The notes under the pieces: generated by a model | Databases searched by the model: none | What the model saw: only the letters and a program-made list of their open reading frames with translations | What the model was told of the DNA's origin: nothing | Shown here: piece by piece, positions 35,268 to 45,046 of the stretch | Numbering within the stretch: position 1 is the stretch's first letter | Layout of the letters: the number at the start of each line of letters is the position of its first letter | Source of the DNA: an uncultured Tenacibaculum sp. | Lineage (GTDB): Bacteria; Bacteroidota; Bacteroidia; Flavobacteriales; Flavobacteriaceae | Reading direction: 5' to 3' | DNA: 64,000 nt | NCBI GenBank assembly: GCA_947493285.1 | Contig: CANLQH010000001.1 | Span: 992,001 to 1,056,000, forward strand | Position numbers and translations under genes: made by a program

Positions 35268-37141
35268 TACAATACTTTAATTTTTGTGTTAAACTGATTT
35301 GTGTTTGTTTCGAAGGTAATTCTAAGTGAAGGTTCTTTAACTCCATAATAACCTGAAAACCATTTTTCTTCTATAATTGGAATTAAGTTGTTTCCTAAAG
35401 CATCAGTACTTTTAATTTCGATTTGATCTTTTTTATTAAGAGGTAAATGCCAATACTGATATATTTTTCTAGATGAATTAGTTACTGAATCTTTAACTAA
35501 CCATTCTTTACTTTTAGATTCTTTATTGATACTTCTTTTATGAATTATATTTTTATTTAGTTGTTTAAACGCATTAATTTGTCCTTCAAAATTAAATGAG
35601 TTCGACTGTTTTACTAGTTTAGCAGATGTTTTTTTAACCCAGTAATACCAAATAAATCTGCCGCCTTTAAGCATTTGATCTTCTCCCGCTATACTTAATG
35701 TATTGTGCCCTTCACAACCATTAAAATAATTCAAGTATTTTTTATCGGTATTGTACATATAACTCCCCGAATCTCTTAGAAGGTTTTCCCCATTTACCCA
35801 AATATCTAAATGCAGATTATCTGACTGAGCTGGTCTATCTTTGTAAGCTCCACAACGAATGAATGTTTTTATATCATCTTCTTGAATAATGTAATAACCG
35901 CTATTTTCAAAAACATTTATTTCATCTCTTTTAACCTCTTCTATATTCTCTGGTTGTACTCCGTACCAAAAAACACTCTGGGAGTTATAGAATGTATTTC
36001 CATATAATACACTTCTCAAATCATCAAGTTGTGATCTATACACTCGGTAATCATCGTCAGTTAATTTAAAAAACAATGCTCCGTCGTTAGAACCATAATT
36101 AGGTAATTGCCCTGTTACTGGATCTGAACTTGCAGTTAAAAATGCTAATGATTTTTTAGCTCTTTCGTAAACAACTGGTTTAAATTTCTCATTATTTAAA
36201 TTAGCTAATTGAATACCCCAAGTTAATAACTGAATTGTTACTCGATGGTAATTCATAGAAAACTGAAGAAAAGTACCATCAGGATAAATCTGGTATTCAA
36301 CTTCTTGCTCAAACCATTTTTTTCCTTTAGCTGACCATTTTTTTACATTTGGCAAAAAAGGAAATAATTTTCCTGATAGATATAACATTAAGGTTTCTGT
36401 AATAGCATGGTTATTTCTTACAGAGATTCTTGAGAAATGAATATTACCATATACATGATGAATTTGCCAATAAATTGAATTCATTATTTTGACAAATAAA
36501 TCTGAAGTTAAAAAATTAGACTCTTTATAATAATATAAAGCAAAAGTCCAATTTAAAACCCTTAAACTAATTTCTTGACTGCATTTATAATTTGGTCCTT
36601 GATTTATTGGATTCTTATCTATAAAGCTCTTTATTTCTGCTAAAACTAATTCAGATTGGTCTTCTTTAGTATGAAAATCATATCTAATTAAATCATACAA
36701 AAAAGAGAACCTCGCCTTTTCCCAAACGTATTTTATATCACCTGCTTCAGAAGAGATATCTTGAATTTCAGACCAATGTTTTTTAACATCATATATAAAT
36801 CCCGTTGAAGGATTAGTCATCCAATTATAATTCTTCCTCAAATTAATTTTCTCCTTATTAAAAAAAAGATATTCTCCCTCTTTAATTGATTTAACAGTAT
36901 CAACTAACTTTTGAGTTTTACTAGCTTCTAAGCCTTTTATTTTTTTACCATAAAAGAAAAAAGGAGGTAAGTTTTCTTTCCATTGCTCTAGAGTTATAAA
37001 CTCTTTTGAATCAGGGTTTATAGGAAATACTTTTTTATGCCAACCAATTTTAGATTTGACGATATATGAAACTCTAAAAAAGACATACCTCATTCCCATA
37101 TTGGAAATGAGATTAATTATTCTTTTTAGTTTTTGGATCAT
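35267..37141 (-). CDS. Heparinase II/III-family protein (lyase or epimerase fold)
   Basis: The 624-aa protein has an (alpha/alpha) toroid N-terminal part followed by the beta-sandwich Hepar_II_III domain. Putative catalytic residues are kept: RNNH (Asn243-Asn244-His245), NYH (Tyr298-His299) and the His of DNLHLDIWVNG in the sandwich domain. No signal peptide is seen, so it is not obviously exported, which is odd for a polysaccharide lyase. Such genes are common in glycan biosynthesis loci beside the bi-domain oxidoreductase and a WbuB-like gene. It could degrade mis-exported polymer or epimerise uronate at C5, as dermatan sulfate epimerases with the same fold do. Confidence 0.88.
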   Translation of the reverse strand: MIQKLKRIINLISNMGMRYVFFRVSYIVKSKIGWHKKVFPINPDSKEFITLEQWKENLPPFFFYGKKIKGLEASKTQKLVDTVKSIKEGEYLFFNKEKINLRKNYNWMTNPSTGFIYDVKKHWSEIQDISSEAGDIKYVWEKARFSFLYDLIRYDFHTKEDQSELVLAEIKSFIDKNPINQGPNYKCSQEISLRVLNWTFALYYYKESNFLTSDLFVKIMNSIYWQIHHVYGNIHFSRISVRNNHAITETLMLYLSGKLFPFLPNVKKWSAKGKKWFEQEVEYQIYPDGTFLQFSMNYHRVTIQLLTWGIQLANLNNEKFKPVVYERAKKSLAFLTASSDPVTGQLPNYGSNDGALFFKLTDDDYRVYRSQLDDLRSVLYGNTFYNSQSVFWYGVQPENIEEVKRDEINVFENSGYYIIQEDDIKTFIRCGAYKDRPAQSDNLHLDIWVNGENLLRDSGSYMYNTDKKYLNYFNGCEGHNTLSIAGEDQMLKGGRFIWYYWVKKTSAKLVKQSNSFNFEGQINAFKQLNKNIIHKRSINKESKSKEWLVKDSVTNSSRKIYQYWHLPLNKKDQIEIKSTDALGNNLIPIIEEKWFSGYYGVKEPSLRITFETNTNQFNTKIKVL

Positions 37142-37167
37142 GATAATATTTAAGAATTAGATTAAAA

Positions 37168-39282
37168 CTATTCTATATTTACCCAAGCACTTTCTTTTAA
37201 ACTTTGGATAGCAGCAAAACTAGCTTTGGTAACATTAATTAATTCCTCATAAGGAATTAAATCAACAGATCCTTGTTTAAGTTTGTCTACAATTTGAGAG
37301 AATTGAGCTTTATGCCCTTTATCTAATTTTGTTTTAAGCTTAGAAAATCCTTTAACTCCATAAGCAGAAGTTTTAATGAAATTATCCATCACTAATACTT
37401 TTTCTTGTGAAAACACTTCCAATCTTTCTTTAGCATAAGATTTTGCTCCATTAGCAAAGTAATTTACTACTCCGGTAGATCCATTTTCCATTTTCACTAA
37501 AATAGAAGCGTTATCAGTATTTTCAGCTGGGTTTTCTCCTAAAGCATTCATACAAACAGATTTGATTTTACTACCAGATAAGAATACCATTAAATCTAAA
37601 TAATGACAAGCTTCTCCAATAATTCTTCCTCCACCTATTGCCATATCATGAACCCAAACTTCTGGTGGAATTGCTCCTGCATTCATTGTTGCAACAATAT
37701 TCATAGGTGCATTCCCTACAAGTGATTTAATTTTTTGTGTATGTGGTGAAAAACGACGATTAAACCCAATCATTAATGTACCAGTATTCTTTCGATATGA
37801 TTCTTCAATTGATTGTAATTCCTTGCTATTTAAAGCAAGTGGCTTTTCAACAAATACATGCTTCCCTTTATCTAACGCCTTGATTACCATGTCGGTATGT
37901 AAATTATGACGAGTGGTAATCATTACTAAATCAACATCTTGATCATTTAATACTAAATCGTAATCTGTAGTGCTTTGCGTAATATTGTGCTTTTTAGCCA
38001 GAGCTGTTCCATTTACACCTCCAGAAGAGACTATATGCTTTATGTTTGCATTGGTTCCTTTTAAAGCTGGTAACATCGTCATTTTAGTAAAATTACCTGC
38101 TCCAATAACACCAATACCTCCTTTATTAGCTTTAGTTTCTTTTTCATTAACTACAATAGTATGCTGCAGTTTATTATCATCAGAATATTTTATAATTGAA
38201 GCGATTGATTTAGAGCTTCCAATATCTCCATAAACCTTACCAAACTCTTCTAAAGGAACAACTTCCGAAATTAATTCTTTTACGTCTAATTTCCCTGAAG
38301 ATATTAATTGAAGTACAGTTTCAAAGTTTCTCTTTTCTGTCCATCTCACAAAAGGTAATGGATAATCTATTCCTTTGTATTCATAATCATCGTCATATCT
38401 ACCTGGACCATATGAACAAGATACTTGAAAACTTAGCTCTTTCTCATAAAAGTCTGCTCGAGAAATATCCAGTCCGATTACACCCACTAATACAATTCTA
38501 CCTCTTTTTCTACTCATTTGAGCAGCTTGAGATATAATATCATTTGTTTTAGCTGAAGCTGTTATAATAACAGCATCTGCTCCAACATTATTTGTTTTAT
38601 CTTTAACAAATTTAACAGGATCACTTCCTTTCAACGGGTTAAATGCTAGAACTCCTTTACTTTTAGCTATCTCTACTTTAGTATCATCTAAATCGTAACC
38701 TATTACTTTACATCCATTAGCAACTAACATTTCAGCTGTTAACAAACCTATTAAACCTAAACCAACAACAACAACAGTTTCTCCAATAGTAGGTTCAACT
38801 AATCTAATTCCTTGTAAACCTATGGAACCAATTACAGTAAATGCCGCTTCTTCATCAGAAATATTATCTGGAATATGCGCTACAAGATTTTGTGGGATTG
38901 AAACAAACTCAGCATGTTGACCATTAGAAGCCACACGATCGCCTATCTTAAAGTCAGTAACACCTTTTCCTACAGCAACAACTTCACCTACATTACAATA
39001 CCCTAGCGGCAAAGGTTGTTCTAACTTATTAAAAACAGCTTCTAAAGTAGGCATTAAACCTTCTGTCTTTATTTTATCTAAAACCATTTTCACCTTATCA
39101 GGTTGTTGTCTTGCCTTTTGAATTAGTGATGCTTTTCCAAATTCAACTAACATTCTTTCAGTACCTAAAGAAACTAAGCTTCTTGTCGTTTTAATAAGTA
39201 CTTGACCTGATTTTACTTTAGGAGCTGGTAATTCTGCTAACTCTGTGACTCCTGTTTTGAACGATTGCAATATCTGTTTCAT
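37168..39282 (-). CDS. Bi-domain oxidoreductase: zinc-type dehydrogenase fused to Gfo/Idh/MocA
   Basis: The 704-aa protein joins two NAD(P)-binding enzymes. Residues about 1-360 resemble a medium-chain alcohol dehydrogenase (GYCNVGEVVAVGKGVTDFKIGDRV, then VVVVGLGLIGLLTAEML). Residues about 385-700 are Gfo/Idh/MocA-like (GGIGVIGAGNFTKM, HVFVEKPLALN, GGGRIIGEACHYLDLM). The fusion is found in surface glycan loci of many phyla, but its reaction is not established. Two linked dehydrogenases could oxidise and re-reduce one sugar to epimerise or deoxygenate it. It lies between the heparinase-like and CapK-like genes. Confidence 0.9.
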   Translation of the reverse strand: MKQILQSFKTGVTELAELPAPKVKSGQVLIKTTRSLVSLGTERMLVEFGKASLIQKARQQPDKVKMVLDKIKTEGLMPTLEAVFNKLEQPLPLGYCNVGEVVAVGKGVTDFKIGDRVASNGQHAEFVSIPQNLVAHIPDNISDEEAAFTVIGSIGLQGIRLVEPTIGETVVVVGLGLIGLLTAEMLVANGCKVIGYDLDDTKVEIAKSKGVLAFNPLKGSDPVKFVKDKTNNVGADAVIITASAKTNDIISQAAQMSRKRGRIVLVGVIGLDISRADFYEKELSFQVSCSYGPGRYDDDYEYKGIDYPLPFVRWTEKRNFETVLQLISSGKLDVKELISEVVPLEEFGKVYGDIGSSKSIASIIKYSDDNKLQHTIVVNEKETKANKGGIGVIGAGNFTKMTMLPALKGTNANIKHIVSSGGVNGTALAKKHNITQSTTDYDLVLNDQDVDLVMITTRHNLHTDMVIKALDKGKHVFVEKPLALNSKELQSIEESYRKNTGTLMIGFNRRFSPHTQKIKSLVGNAPMNIVATMNAGAIPPEVWVHDMAIGGGRIIGEACHYLDLMVFLSGSKIKSVCMNALGENPAENTDNASILVKMENGSTGVVNYFANGAKSYAKERLEVFSQEKVLVMDNFIKTSAYGVKGFSKLKTKLDKGHKAQFSQIVDKLKQGSVDLIPYEELINVTKASFAAIQSLKESAWVNIE

Positions 39283-39287
39283 AATTC

Positions 39288-40670
39288 TTATTTTATCAGT
39301 GATTTAACAGCTCTAAACTTACCTGTATTAGTTCTTTCAATTTCAGAAACATATTCAAAAGAAATATTCAACCCTCTACTTATCTTATTTTTGATTTCCT
39401 TCCTTAAAAGTTTTTCTAAATCACTTCTATTATTCCCTTTTCTTTCTACTATTTTTATTGTTACACTACCTAACTCTTTTTGTATAATTTGAGATTCTCT
39501 AATAGATTTTGTGTCTTTAAAAATATAATCAAATCTTAAAATTTTATTTCCTTCTGGAGTTATTACAAAATCTTCATTTCTACCATTTATCTCTTTTATT
39601 GTTTTAGACTTTCTTCCGCAAGAACAATCTGAATCTACCCAAGTTGCTGTATCTCCAACTTGATATCGGATAAAAGGCATTGCTAAATTTGTAAATCCAG
39701 TTGCTAATATAGTTCCTGTAGTAGAACCATCATCATTCTTTTTAGGATTATGACATTCTAAAACTCCATATTCAAAATCTTCATGAAATAAATCTTTCTC
39801 ACACCTTGAAGCATTACCACATCCTTCAGAAAACCCATATTGATCTGTAACTAAACATCCAAAAACTTTACTTATTTTATCTCTCTGATATTTTAGCAAA
39901 GCTTCAGCTCCTGTAAAAATTACTGCAGGTGAATCTGTTATTTTTAAGCTATTTTCTTCAATTAAGTTTGCCAAAGAAAATAATATTGATGGGTATCCAC
40001 TGTAATATTTAAAACCTCCTTTATTTAACCTTTCCACAACACTTCTTACAGTATTATTATTGATATGATGCATTGTGAAAATAGTTTGTTTCATAGCTCT
40101 ATTTTCTCTCCAATATGGGGGTTTATTTTGATTTAATGGTACTGCAGGTAATCCCGTAAAAGTTGCATATGAATCTTTTGGGTTAATTCCAAAACGTTTT
40201 TTATGTCTAAACCATAAAGCCCATCTAAACTGAATCGCATCTACAGCAAAATCAAATTGTAAGGATTTTCCCGTACTACCAGAAGTTTGAGAATGAACAA
40301 TTTTACCTTCAAAATTATGATTTTTTAATTTTTCAAAATTATCTCTTACAATCTCTTTGGTCAAAATAGGAATTCGTTCCAAATCTTTTAAAGAATTAAA
40401 GTCTTCTATCTTAAAATTTATTTTTTCAAATAGCTCTTGATAATAAGGGATGTTCTCATTACAATATTTCAAAATTTCTTTTGTTTTTTCAAATTGATAT
40501 AAATCTATTTTTTCTTTATCAAAGAATTCTGATTTTAATAATTCTGAATAAATTTTCTTAAATTCTCCACCTAAACGACTCCTTTTTTCCTTACTCCCTT
40601 TAAAAGTACAAATCATATTTTGAACCCAAATTGGAGATTTAGAATATATATTTAATAATTTATCTTTCAT
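39288..40670 (-). CDS. CapK/PaaK-like adenylate-forming enzyme
   Basis: The 460-aa protein belongs to the phenylacetate-CoA ligase-like ANL superfamily: the ATP-binding SQTSGSTGKSLQF loop, the YSGYPS segment, TDQYGFSEGCGNAS, the RYQVGDTATW motif and a C-terminal hinge with INGRNEDFV. CapK proteins of this type occur in capsule and O-antigen loci but their substrate is not known. Activation of an acid for amide or ester linkage to a sugar is the simplest reading of the fold. No carrier protein gene is next to it. It lies 5 bases upstream of the bi-domain oxidoreductase. Confidence 0.88.
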   Translation of the reverse strand: MKDKLLNIYSKSPIWVQNMICTFKGSKEKRSRLGGEFKKIYSELLKSEFFDKEKIDLYQFEKTKEILKYCNENIPYYQELFEKINFKIEDFNSLKDLERIPILTKEIVRDNFEKLKNHNFEGKIVHSQTSGSTGKSLQFDFAVDAIQFRWALWFRHKKRFGINPKDSYATFTGLPAVPLNQNKPPYWRENRAMKQTIFTMHHINNNTVRSVVERLNKGGFKYYSGYPSILFSLANLIEENSLKITDSPAVIFTGAEALLKYQRDKISKVFGCLVTDQYGFSEGCGNASRCEKDLFHEDFEYGVLECHNPKKNDDGSTTGTILATGFTNLAMPFIRYQVGDTATWVDSDCSCGRKSKTIKEINGRNEDFVITPEGNKILRFDYIFKDTKSIRESQIIQKELGSVTIKIVERKGNNRSDLEKLLRKEIKNKISRGLNISFEYVSEIERTNTGKFRAVKSLIK

Positions 40671-40671
40671 A

Positions 40672-41619
40672 TTAGAATTCTTTTAGGATTGATTTATAAA
40701 GCTTGAAAATCTCTTGAGAATTATCTTCATTTTTTTCAATCTTAGGATTAACTAAATCATATTTTTTATCGAAATCTTCAAAATCTGAAAAGCAAATTAC
40801 ACCTTTAGGTCTATCAACAACATCAGTTGCAAAAACTGGCTTTTTATAATAAAGCGCTTCTTTTACAGATAATGAATCTCCATCCATAGTTGTTGCTCTT
40901 ATTAATCCATCAGTTTGTTTTATTACATTTACAAAATCATGTGTCTCTTTTATGAAAAATATATTTTTAGAAATTGACGAAAATTGTTTTTTCAAAAATC
41001 TATAATATCCATCATTTGGACTAGAAAAAACTAATGCAATATTTTGTTTATTATTAAAATACTTTATTAATTCTGATCCCATGTAAATTTCATCACCTTT
41101 TTCATCATAAGCTAATGAACTAGCATTTGTACAAAAAACATAATCAAATTTTTGTTTCAATTTATCTATTCCTCTAATATCTTCTTCTTTTAAATGATTT
41201 AATTTTTCTTCAATTGGAGGTATAAACGCACCTATTTTATAAATTTTGTGAATTTGAATTTTTCTTGCATTTTCATAAGAAAAATTATTTAAAAGAATTG
41301 AAGCTGAGCTTAATTTTAAGCTGCAAATATCAAATTTATTTTTAAAATCATATTTCCCATGATAAGTAATTACTACGTTCTTAAATAAAATTCGAAATAA
41401 AAAAGCAAATATGAATCTTAACTTTTTATTACTTAAGTGAATGTGAATAATCTTTGCGTAAAATATTTTTTTAAAAATTGACACAAGATTTCTCTCTTTA
41501 GAATAATCTAAAACTTCTAAATTCAGATTTTGCTCTTTTTTAGATTGAAAAAGTAATCTACTAACATGAATTGTTACTCCTCCAATAGGAGGTGGTAATT
41601 TAGAAAATTGTAGTACCAT
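40672..41619 (-). CDS. GT4-like glycosyltransferase (short form)
   Basis: The 315-aa protein starts with LPPPIGGVTIHVSRLL, the acceptor-side loop of GT4 enzymes, and ends with a nucleotide-binding half (TMDGDSLSVKEALYYKKPVF) followed by a conserved D-rich tail. The EAL glutamates match the E-x7-E region only loosely. It is shorter than typical 350-400 aa GT4 enzymes but has both GT-B halves. Donor and linkage are unknown. It is 1 base from the CapK-like gene. Confidence 0.78.
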   Translation of the reverse strand: MVLQFSKLPPPIGGVTIHVSRLLFQSKKEQNLNLEVLDYSKERNLVSIFKKIFYAKIIHIHLSNKKLRFIFAFLFRILFKNVVITYHGKYDFKNKFDICSLKLSSASILLNNFSYENARKIQIHKIYKIGAFIPPIEEKLNHLKEEDIRGIDKLKQKFDYVFCTNASSLAYDEKGDEIYMGSELIKYFNNKQNIALVFSSPNDGYYRFLKKQFSSISKNIFFIKETHDFVNVIKQTDGLIRATTMDGDSLSVKEALYYKKPVFATDVVDRPKGVICFSDFEDFDKKYDLVNPKIEKNEDNSQEIFKLYKSILKEF

Positions 41620-41630
41620 TATAAAATTTA

Positions 41631-42713
41631 TTATAGTAATTCCAAATAATTTTGAGTCATTTTTTTCTGGTCGAAAAACTCATAAGATTTCTTTATATTT
41701 TCCTTTCCTATTTCAGCTATCTTTTCAAATGGAAGATCATGGAATTTTCTGATTCTCAGAACTAATTCTTCAACAGAGGAGGAAGTAAAAATGAACTCTT
41801 TTTGATGGTTTAAATACATTCTATTATCAGAAACATCACTAGCTATTACAGGTAAACCACAAATCATTGCATCAATAACTGCATTAGGGCAACCTTCATA
41901 TATCGACGGTAAAATTAATGCATCATATTCAATTATTTTATTATAAATTTGATTTGTTGATTTTTGAAACTTGAAATGATTTTCTAAATTATTTCTATCT
42001 AAAAAATCTTTACATTGCTTTACAATAGGATCATTTACATATACATCACCATACCAATGAACTGTAAAATCTAATTCATCTTTAAGCTTGTTTATTGCTT
42101 TAAGTAATAATAATGGGTTTTTTTGAGATGCAACTCTAGCTGAAACTATAAATTTTCTTTTTTTAGATTCATAAATATGTTTATCAAATACTTTTTGTTT
42201 CACCCCTCTAACATCCGTGCCATTAGAAATAAACCTTAATTTATCACCAAAATAAGGTTTTAATTTATTTAATTGTGCATTAGAGTTACATACGATTTTA
42301 TTTGCAAAAATATGACTAAACCTAATTAGAAAATCTTTATATCCGAATTTATGTATATCTAAATTTCTTTCTCCAACAATTAATCCCGTTTTCCTCCAGA
42401 AAAAAAACATTTTATATAAAGCAGCATAATTATTCGGACCATTTAAAAAAGATATTATATAGTCTGGTTTATATTTTTTTAAAAAAAGAATTAATTTTAG
42501 TATTCTTAATATTTTGTTAGATTCTAAAACTTTATTTCTCTGGATATTTTTGGATAAATATTTCTCAAAAAAATTCAAATCATGATATTGTAATGTTTCA
42601 ACTTGAAATTCTTTTATTTCATTAATACCGTTTGCAAGCATTACAATTTGTTTTTGTGCCCCCCCACTATTAAATGAATCCGTAAACAATAATACTTTTT
42701 CTTTCTTACTCAT
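41631..42713 (-). CDS. GT4 glycosyltransferase
   Basis: The 360-aa GT-B protein has FNSGGAQKQIVMLANGI at the N-terminus, LIVGERNLDIH in the middle and the donor-binding SIYEGCPNAVIDAMICGLPVI region with the E-x7-E pattern. This is a clear GT4 family protein of a kind that often adds GalNAc- or GlcNAc-type sugars, but the donor is not shown by the sequence. It is within the very A/T-rich centre of the locus. Confidence 0.88.
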   Translation of the reverse strand: MSKKEKVLLFTDSFNSGGAQKQIVMLANGINEIKEFQVETLQYHDLNFFEKYLSKNIQRNKVLESNKILRILKLILFLKKYKPDYIISFLNGPNNYAALYKMFFFWRKTGLIVGERNLDIHKFGYKDFLIRFSHIFANKIVCNSNAQLNKLKPYFGDKLRFISNGTDVRGVKQKVFDKHIYESKKRKFIVSARVASQKNPLLLLKAINKLKDELDFTVHWYGDVYVNDPIVKQCKDFLDRNNLENHFKFQKSTNQIYNKIIEYDALILPSIYEGCPNAVIDAMICGLPVIASDVSDNRMYLNHQKEFIFTSSSVEELVLRIRKFHDLPFEKIAEIGKENIKKSYEFFDQKKMTQNYLELL

Positions 42714-42741
42714 CTTAAATAAAATATTTTAAAATTGTAAC

Positions 42742-43866
42742 TTAGTTTAATGTAGCATTATTTAAAATATTCTCAGCTCTTTTATCCCAAGTATATTTTT
42801 CATAAAATTCTTTGAAAGCATTCTCAGAAATCTTATTTGCTAATTCAGTATCAGTAACTAATAAATCTAAATTCTTCAACCAATTCTCTAAATTATTTAC
42901 TTCACAAAAAAGGCAATTATATTTGTTTTTTAAAACCTCATGTAAAACTGGTAAATCGGAAACTAAAATTGGTTTTTTATCTGACATATATTCAAATATT
43001 TTTAACGGAGACATCCATTTAGATGTATCTCCTACATTACCTGAAATACGTACCTTTTCTTCGTAGGGAGCTAATAATACATCATACTTTTTCCTTAATA
43101 TAGAAACTTTATTCGGAGGAAGGAAACCTTCAAAAATTACGTTTTGTAAATTTAAAGATTTCGATTTCTCTTTCCAGTATTGTATATCTTGTTCATTTCC
43201 ACCTACAATATGAAAAATCATTTCTGATCTATTTTGAGCCATGTTTAAAATAAGCTCAATACCTCTTCCTTTATACAAATGTCCAACATAACCAATATGT
43301 ATTTTTCCATCGTTAAATGTAAGATCTGATTTATCTATTTTTTGTTTTAAAATATTAGCACCATCATGTGCTACATAAAATTTTGAAGTATCATAATTAT
43401 TTTCTTTATAAATATTTAGGAGAGCTTTAGAAATTACAACCACTTTATTTAACAAATCTCTTGATAAAATATTTTCTTTATCAAAATTTTTAAATTCAAT
43501 ACCATGAGTTTCAAAAATAGTTCTGATATTATTTTTCGTCAATAAATTTGCTATCATAAAACTTCTAGTATAACTATATTCTGGTTTAATTCTTTTTAAA
43601 AGAAATAAAACTATCCAACTAAAAATATGAATTCCTAAAATAGTTGGAACTATAGGTATCCTCAAGATTTTAAAACCTTCTTCAACCCCATAATGTTTCT
43701 TAATTTTATTTACACTTGTAAATAAATTATGTCGATTTAATGGAATAATTAATGTTACTTCATAATTCAATCTCTGAAAACTTTGACACATATTTATAAT
43801 ATGTATTGTATGTGCTGCCCTAGATGGAAAATTATTTGGTGAAATATAAACTAATTTATTGTTCAT
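42742..43866 (-). CDS. GT4 glycosyltransferase
   Basis: The 374-aa protein has the N-terminal NNFPSRAAHTIHIINMCQSF loop, FETHGIEF, HIGYVGHLYKGRGIELIL in the donor half and SPLKIFEYMSDKKPILVSD with the E/P-rich donor-binding motif. It is a GT4 enzyme acting on the cytoplasmic face of the membrane. Its start overlaps the end of the Wzy-like gene by 11 bases. Donor sugar unknown. Confidence 0.87.
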   Translation of the reverse strand: MNNKLVYISPNNFPSRAAHTIHIINMCQSFQRLNYEVTLIIPLNRHNLFTSVNKIKKHYGVEEGFKILRIPIVPTILGIHIFSWIVLFLLKRIKPEYSYTRSFMIANLLTKNNIRTIFETHGIEFKNFDKENILSRDLLNKVVVISKALLNIYKENNYDTSKFYVAHDGANILKQKIDKSDLTFNDGKIHIGYVGHLYKGRGIELILNMAQNRSEMIFHIVGGNEQDIQYWKEKSKSLNLQNVIFEGFLPPNKVSILRKKYDVLLAPYEEKVRISGNVGDTSKWMSPLKIFEYMSDKKPILVSDLPVLHEVLKNKYNCLFCEVNNLENWLKNLDLLVTDTELANKISENAFKEFYEKYTWDKRAENILNNATLN

Positions 43867-45046
43867 TTTTATTTACTGTTTTTTTTTGAAGGTATTTACT
43901 TTGTTGGAAAAGACCAATTACGATAATTATTAAAGTAAAAAAATTCATTCTATGCCTAACGGCCTGATTTACATCTCCAGAACCAACTATAAAAGGTAAA
44001 AAACCTGCTAATAAAAGCAATAACATTTTCTTTTCAAATCTACCTGTTTTCCTATAATTCTTAAACACTACATAAAACATCCAAATAGATAATAAACCGT
44101 AAGGGTATCTAAATAATTGACGATATATATTTGATATAGGATAAATAAATGGTTGAAATGTGAAATTTACAAAATCAACAGGAAATGCAATTAAAACGTT
44201 TTTCACTAAGCTATTACCATAAAATTTATCATATCTGGATGAAGAAGTTTCTCGTCCATTATTAATATTTTCTATAAAATTATCTGTACCAAAACTATTT
44301 ATTTTTTTAAAATAGCCTCCTATTGCTCCTGAAGCAATCAGAGTAAATAAAATAAATGAAAAACCATAAATCAAACCTAATTTCACAACTTTTTTCATTT
44401 TAGAAAATAGGAACCATGCACCTATTACAATTGTTATATTCCCTGCATGTAAATAAACTGCTATAGCTGATAATACAAGTAGAAAAAAATTAGAGTAATA
44501 TAGTTTATTAAATTTCTTTTGATAAATAATTTGTAAAATCAAAACGGAAATAAAATATATATAAATTATTTCCCTTAATAAAATAACGCTATAACCTATA
44601 AGAATAGGAAAAAAAGCAACTAATGACACCAATATTAGTTTCTCTATTTTCCTTAATAACAAAAGGTCTATAGATTTAAACATAATAATTAAAATAGCAT
44701 TATGTAGTAAAATATTAATTCCTAACATTACTAAATGATTAGGATAAGTAAAATGATAAACTATTGCTAAAAAAGTAGGATATTTACCATATCTAGAATC
44801 TTCACTTTCAAATAATAAACTCCAAACATCTTGAGTATTATATAAACGAAGTGATTCTCTTACAAATCCTACAGCATCTTTCCCTCCATCAACTGGAGTA
44901 AAAATATGGTTTTCACTTAAAACTAATAATACTAATTTTAATATAAATGAAAAAAAGAAAACAGCTATGTATTTCTTTTGTTTCACTACAATCTCAAACT
45001 GCTTTATGAGAATAAGCAAAAACACTATAATTACTAAAATTATCAT
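43856..45046 (-). CDS. Wzy-like O-antigen/capsule polymerase
   Basis: The 396-aa protein is strongly hydrophobic with about ten predicted membrane segments. A periplasmic loop follows the third segment (around TPVDGGKDAVGFVRESLRLY), and a charged motif LLREIIYIYFI marks a helix start typical of EpsG/Wzy-like polymerases. Family assignment rests on topology and position: it is the only polymerase candidate in a locus that also has Wzx. It would join repeat units on the periplasmic side. The start overlaps the end of the asparagine-synthase-like gene by 4 bases (ATGA). Confidence 0.78.
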   Translation of the reverse strand: MIILVIIVFLLILIKQFEIVVKQKKYIAVFFFSFILKLVLLVLSENHIFTPVDGGKDAVGFVRESLRLYNTQDVWSLLFESEDSRYGKYPTFLAIVYHFTYPNHLVMLGINILLHNAILIIMFKSIDLLLLRKIEKLILVSLVAFFPILIGYSVILLREIIYIYFISVLILQIIYQKKFNKLYYSNFFLLVLSAIAVYLHAGNITIVIGAWFLFSKMKKVVKLGLIYGFSFILFTLIASGAIGGYFKKINSFGTDNFIENINNGRETSSSRYDKFYGNSLVKNVLIAFPVDFVNFTFQPFIYPISNIYRQLFRYPYGLLSIWMFYVVFKNYRKTGRFEKKMLLLLLAGFLPFIVGSGDVNQAVRHRMNFFTLIIIVIGLFQQSKYLQKKTVNKNEQ

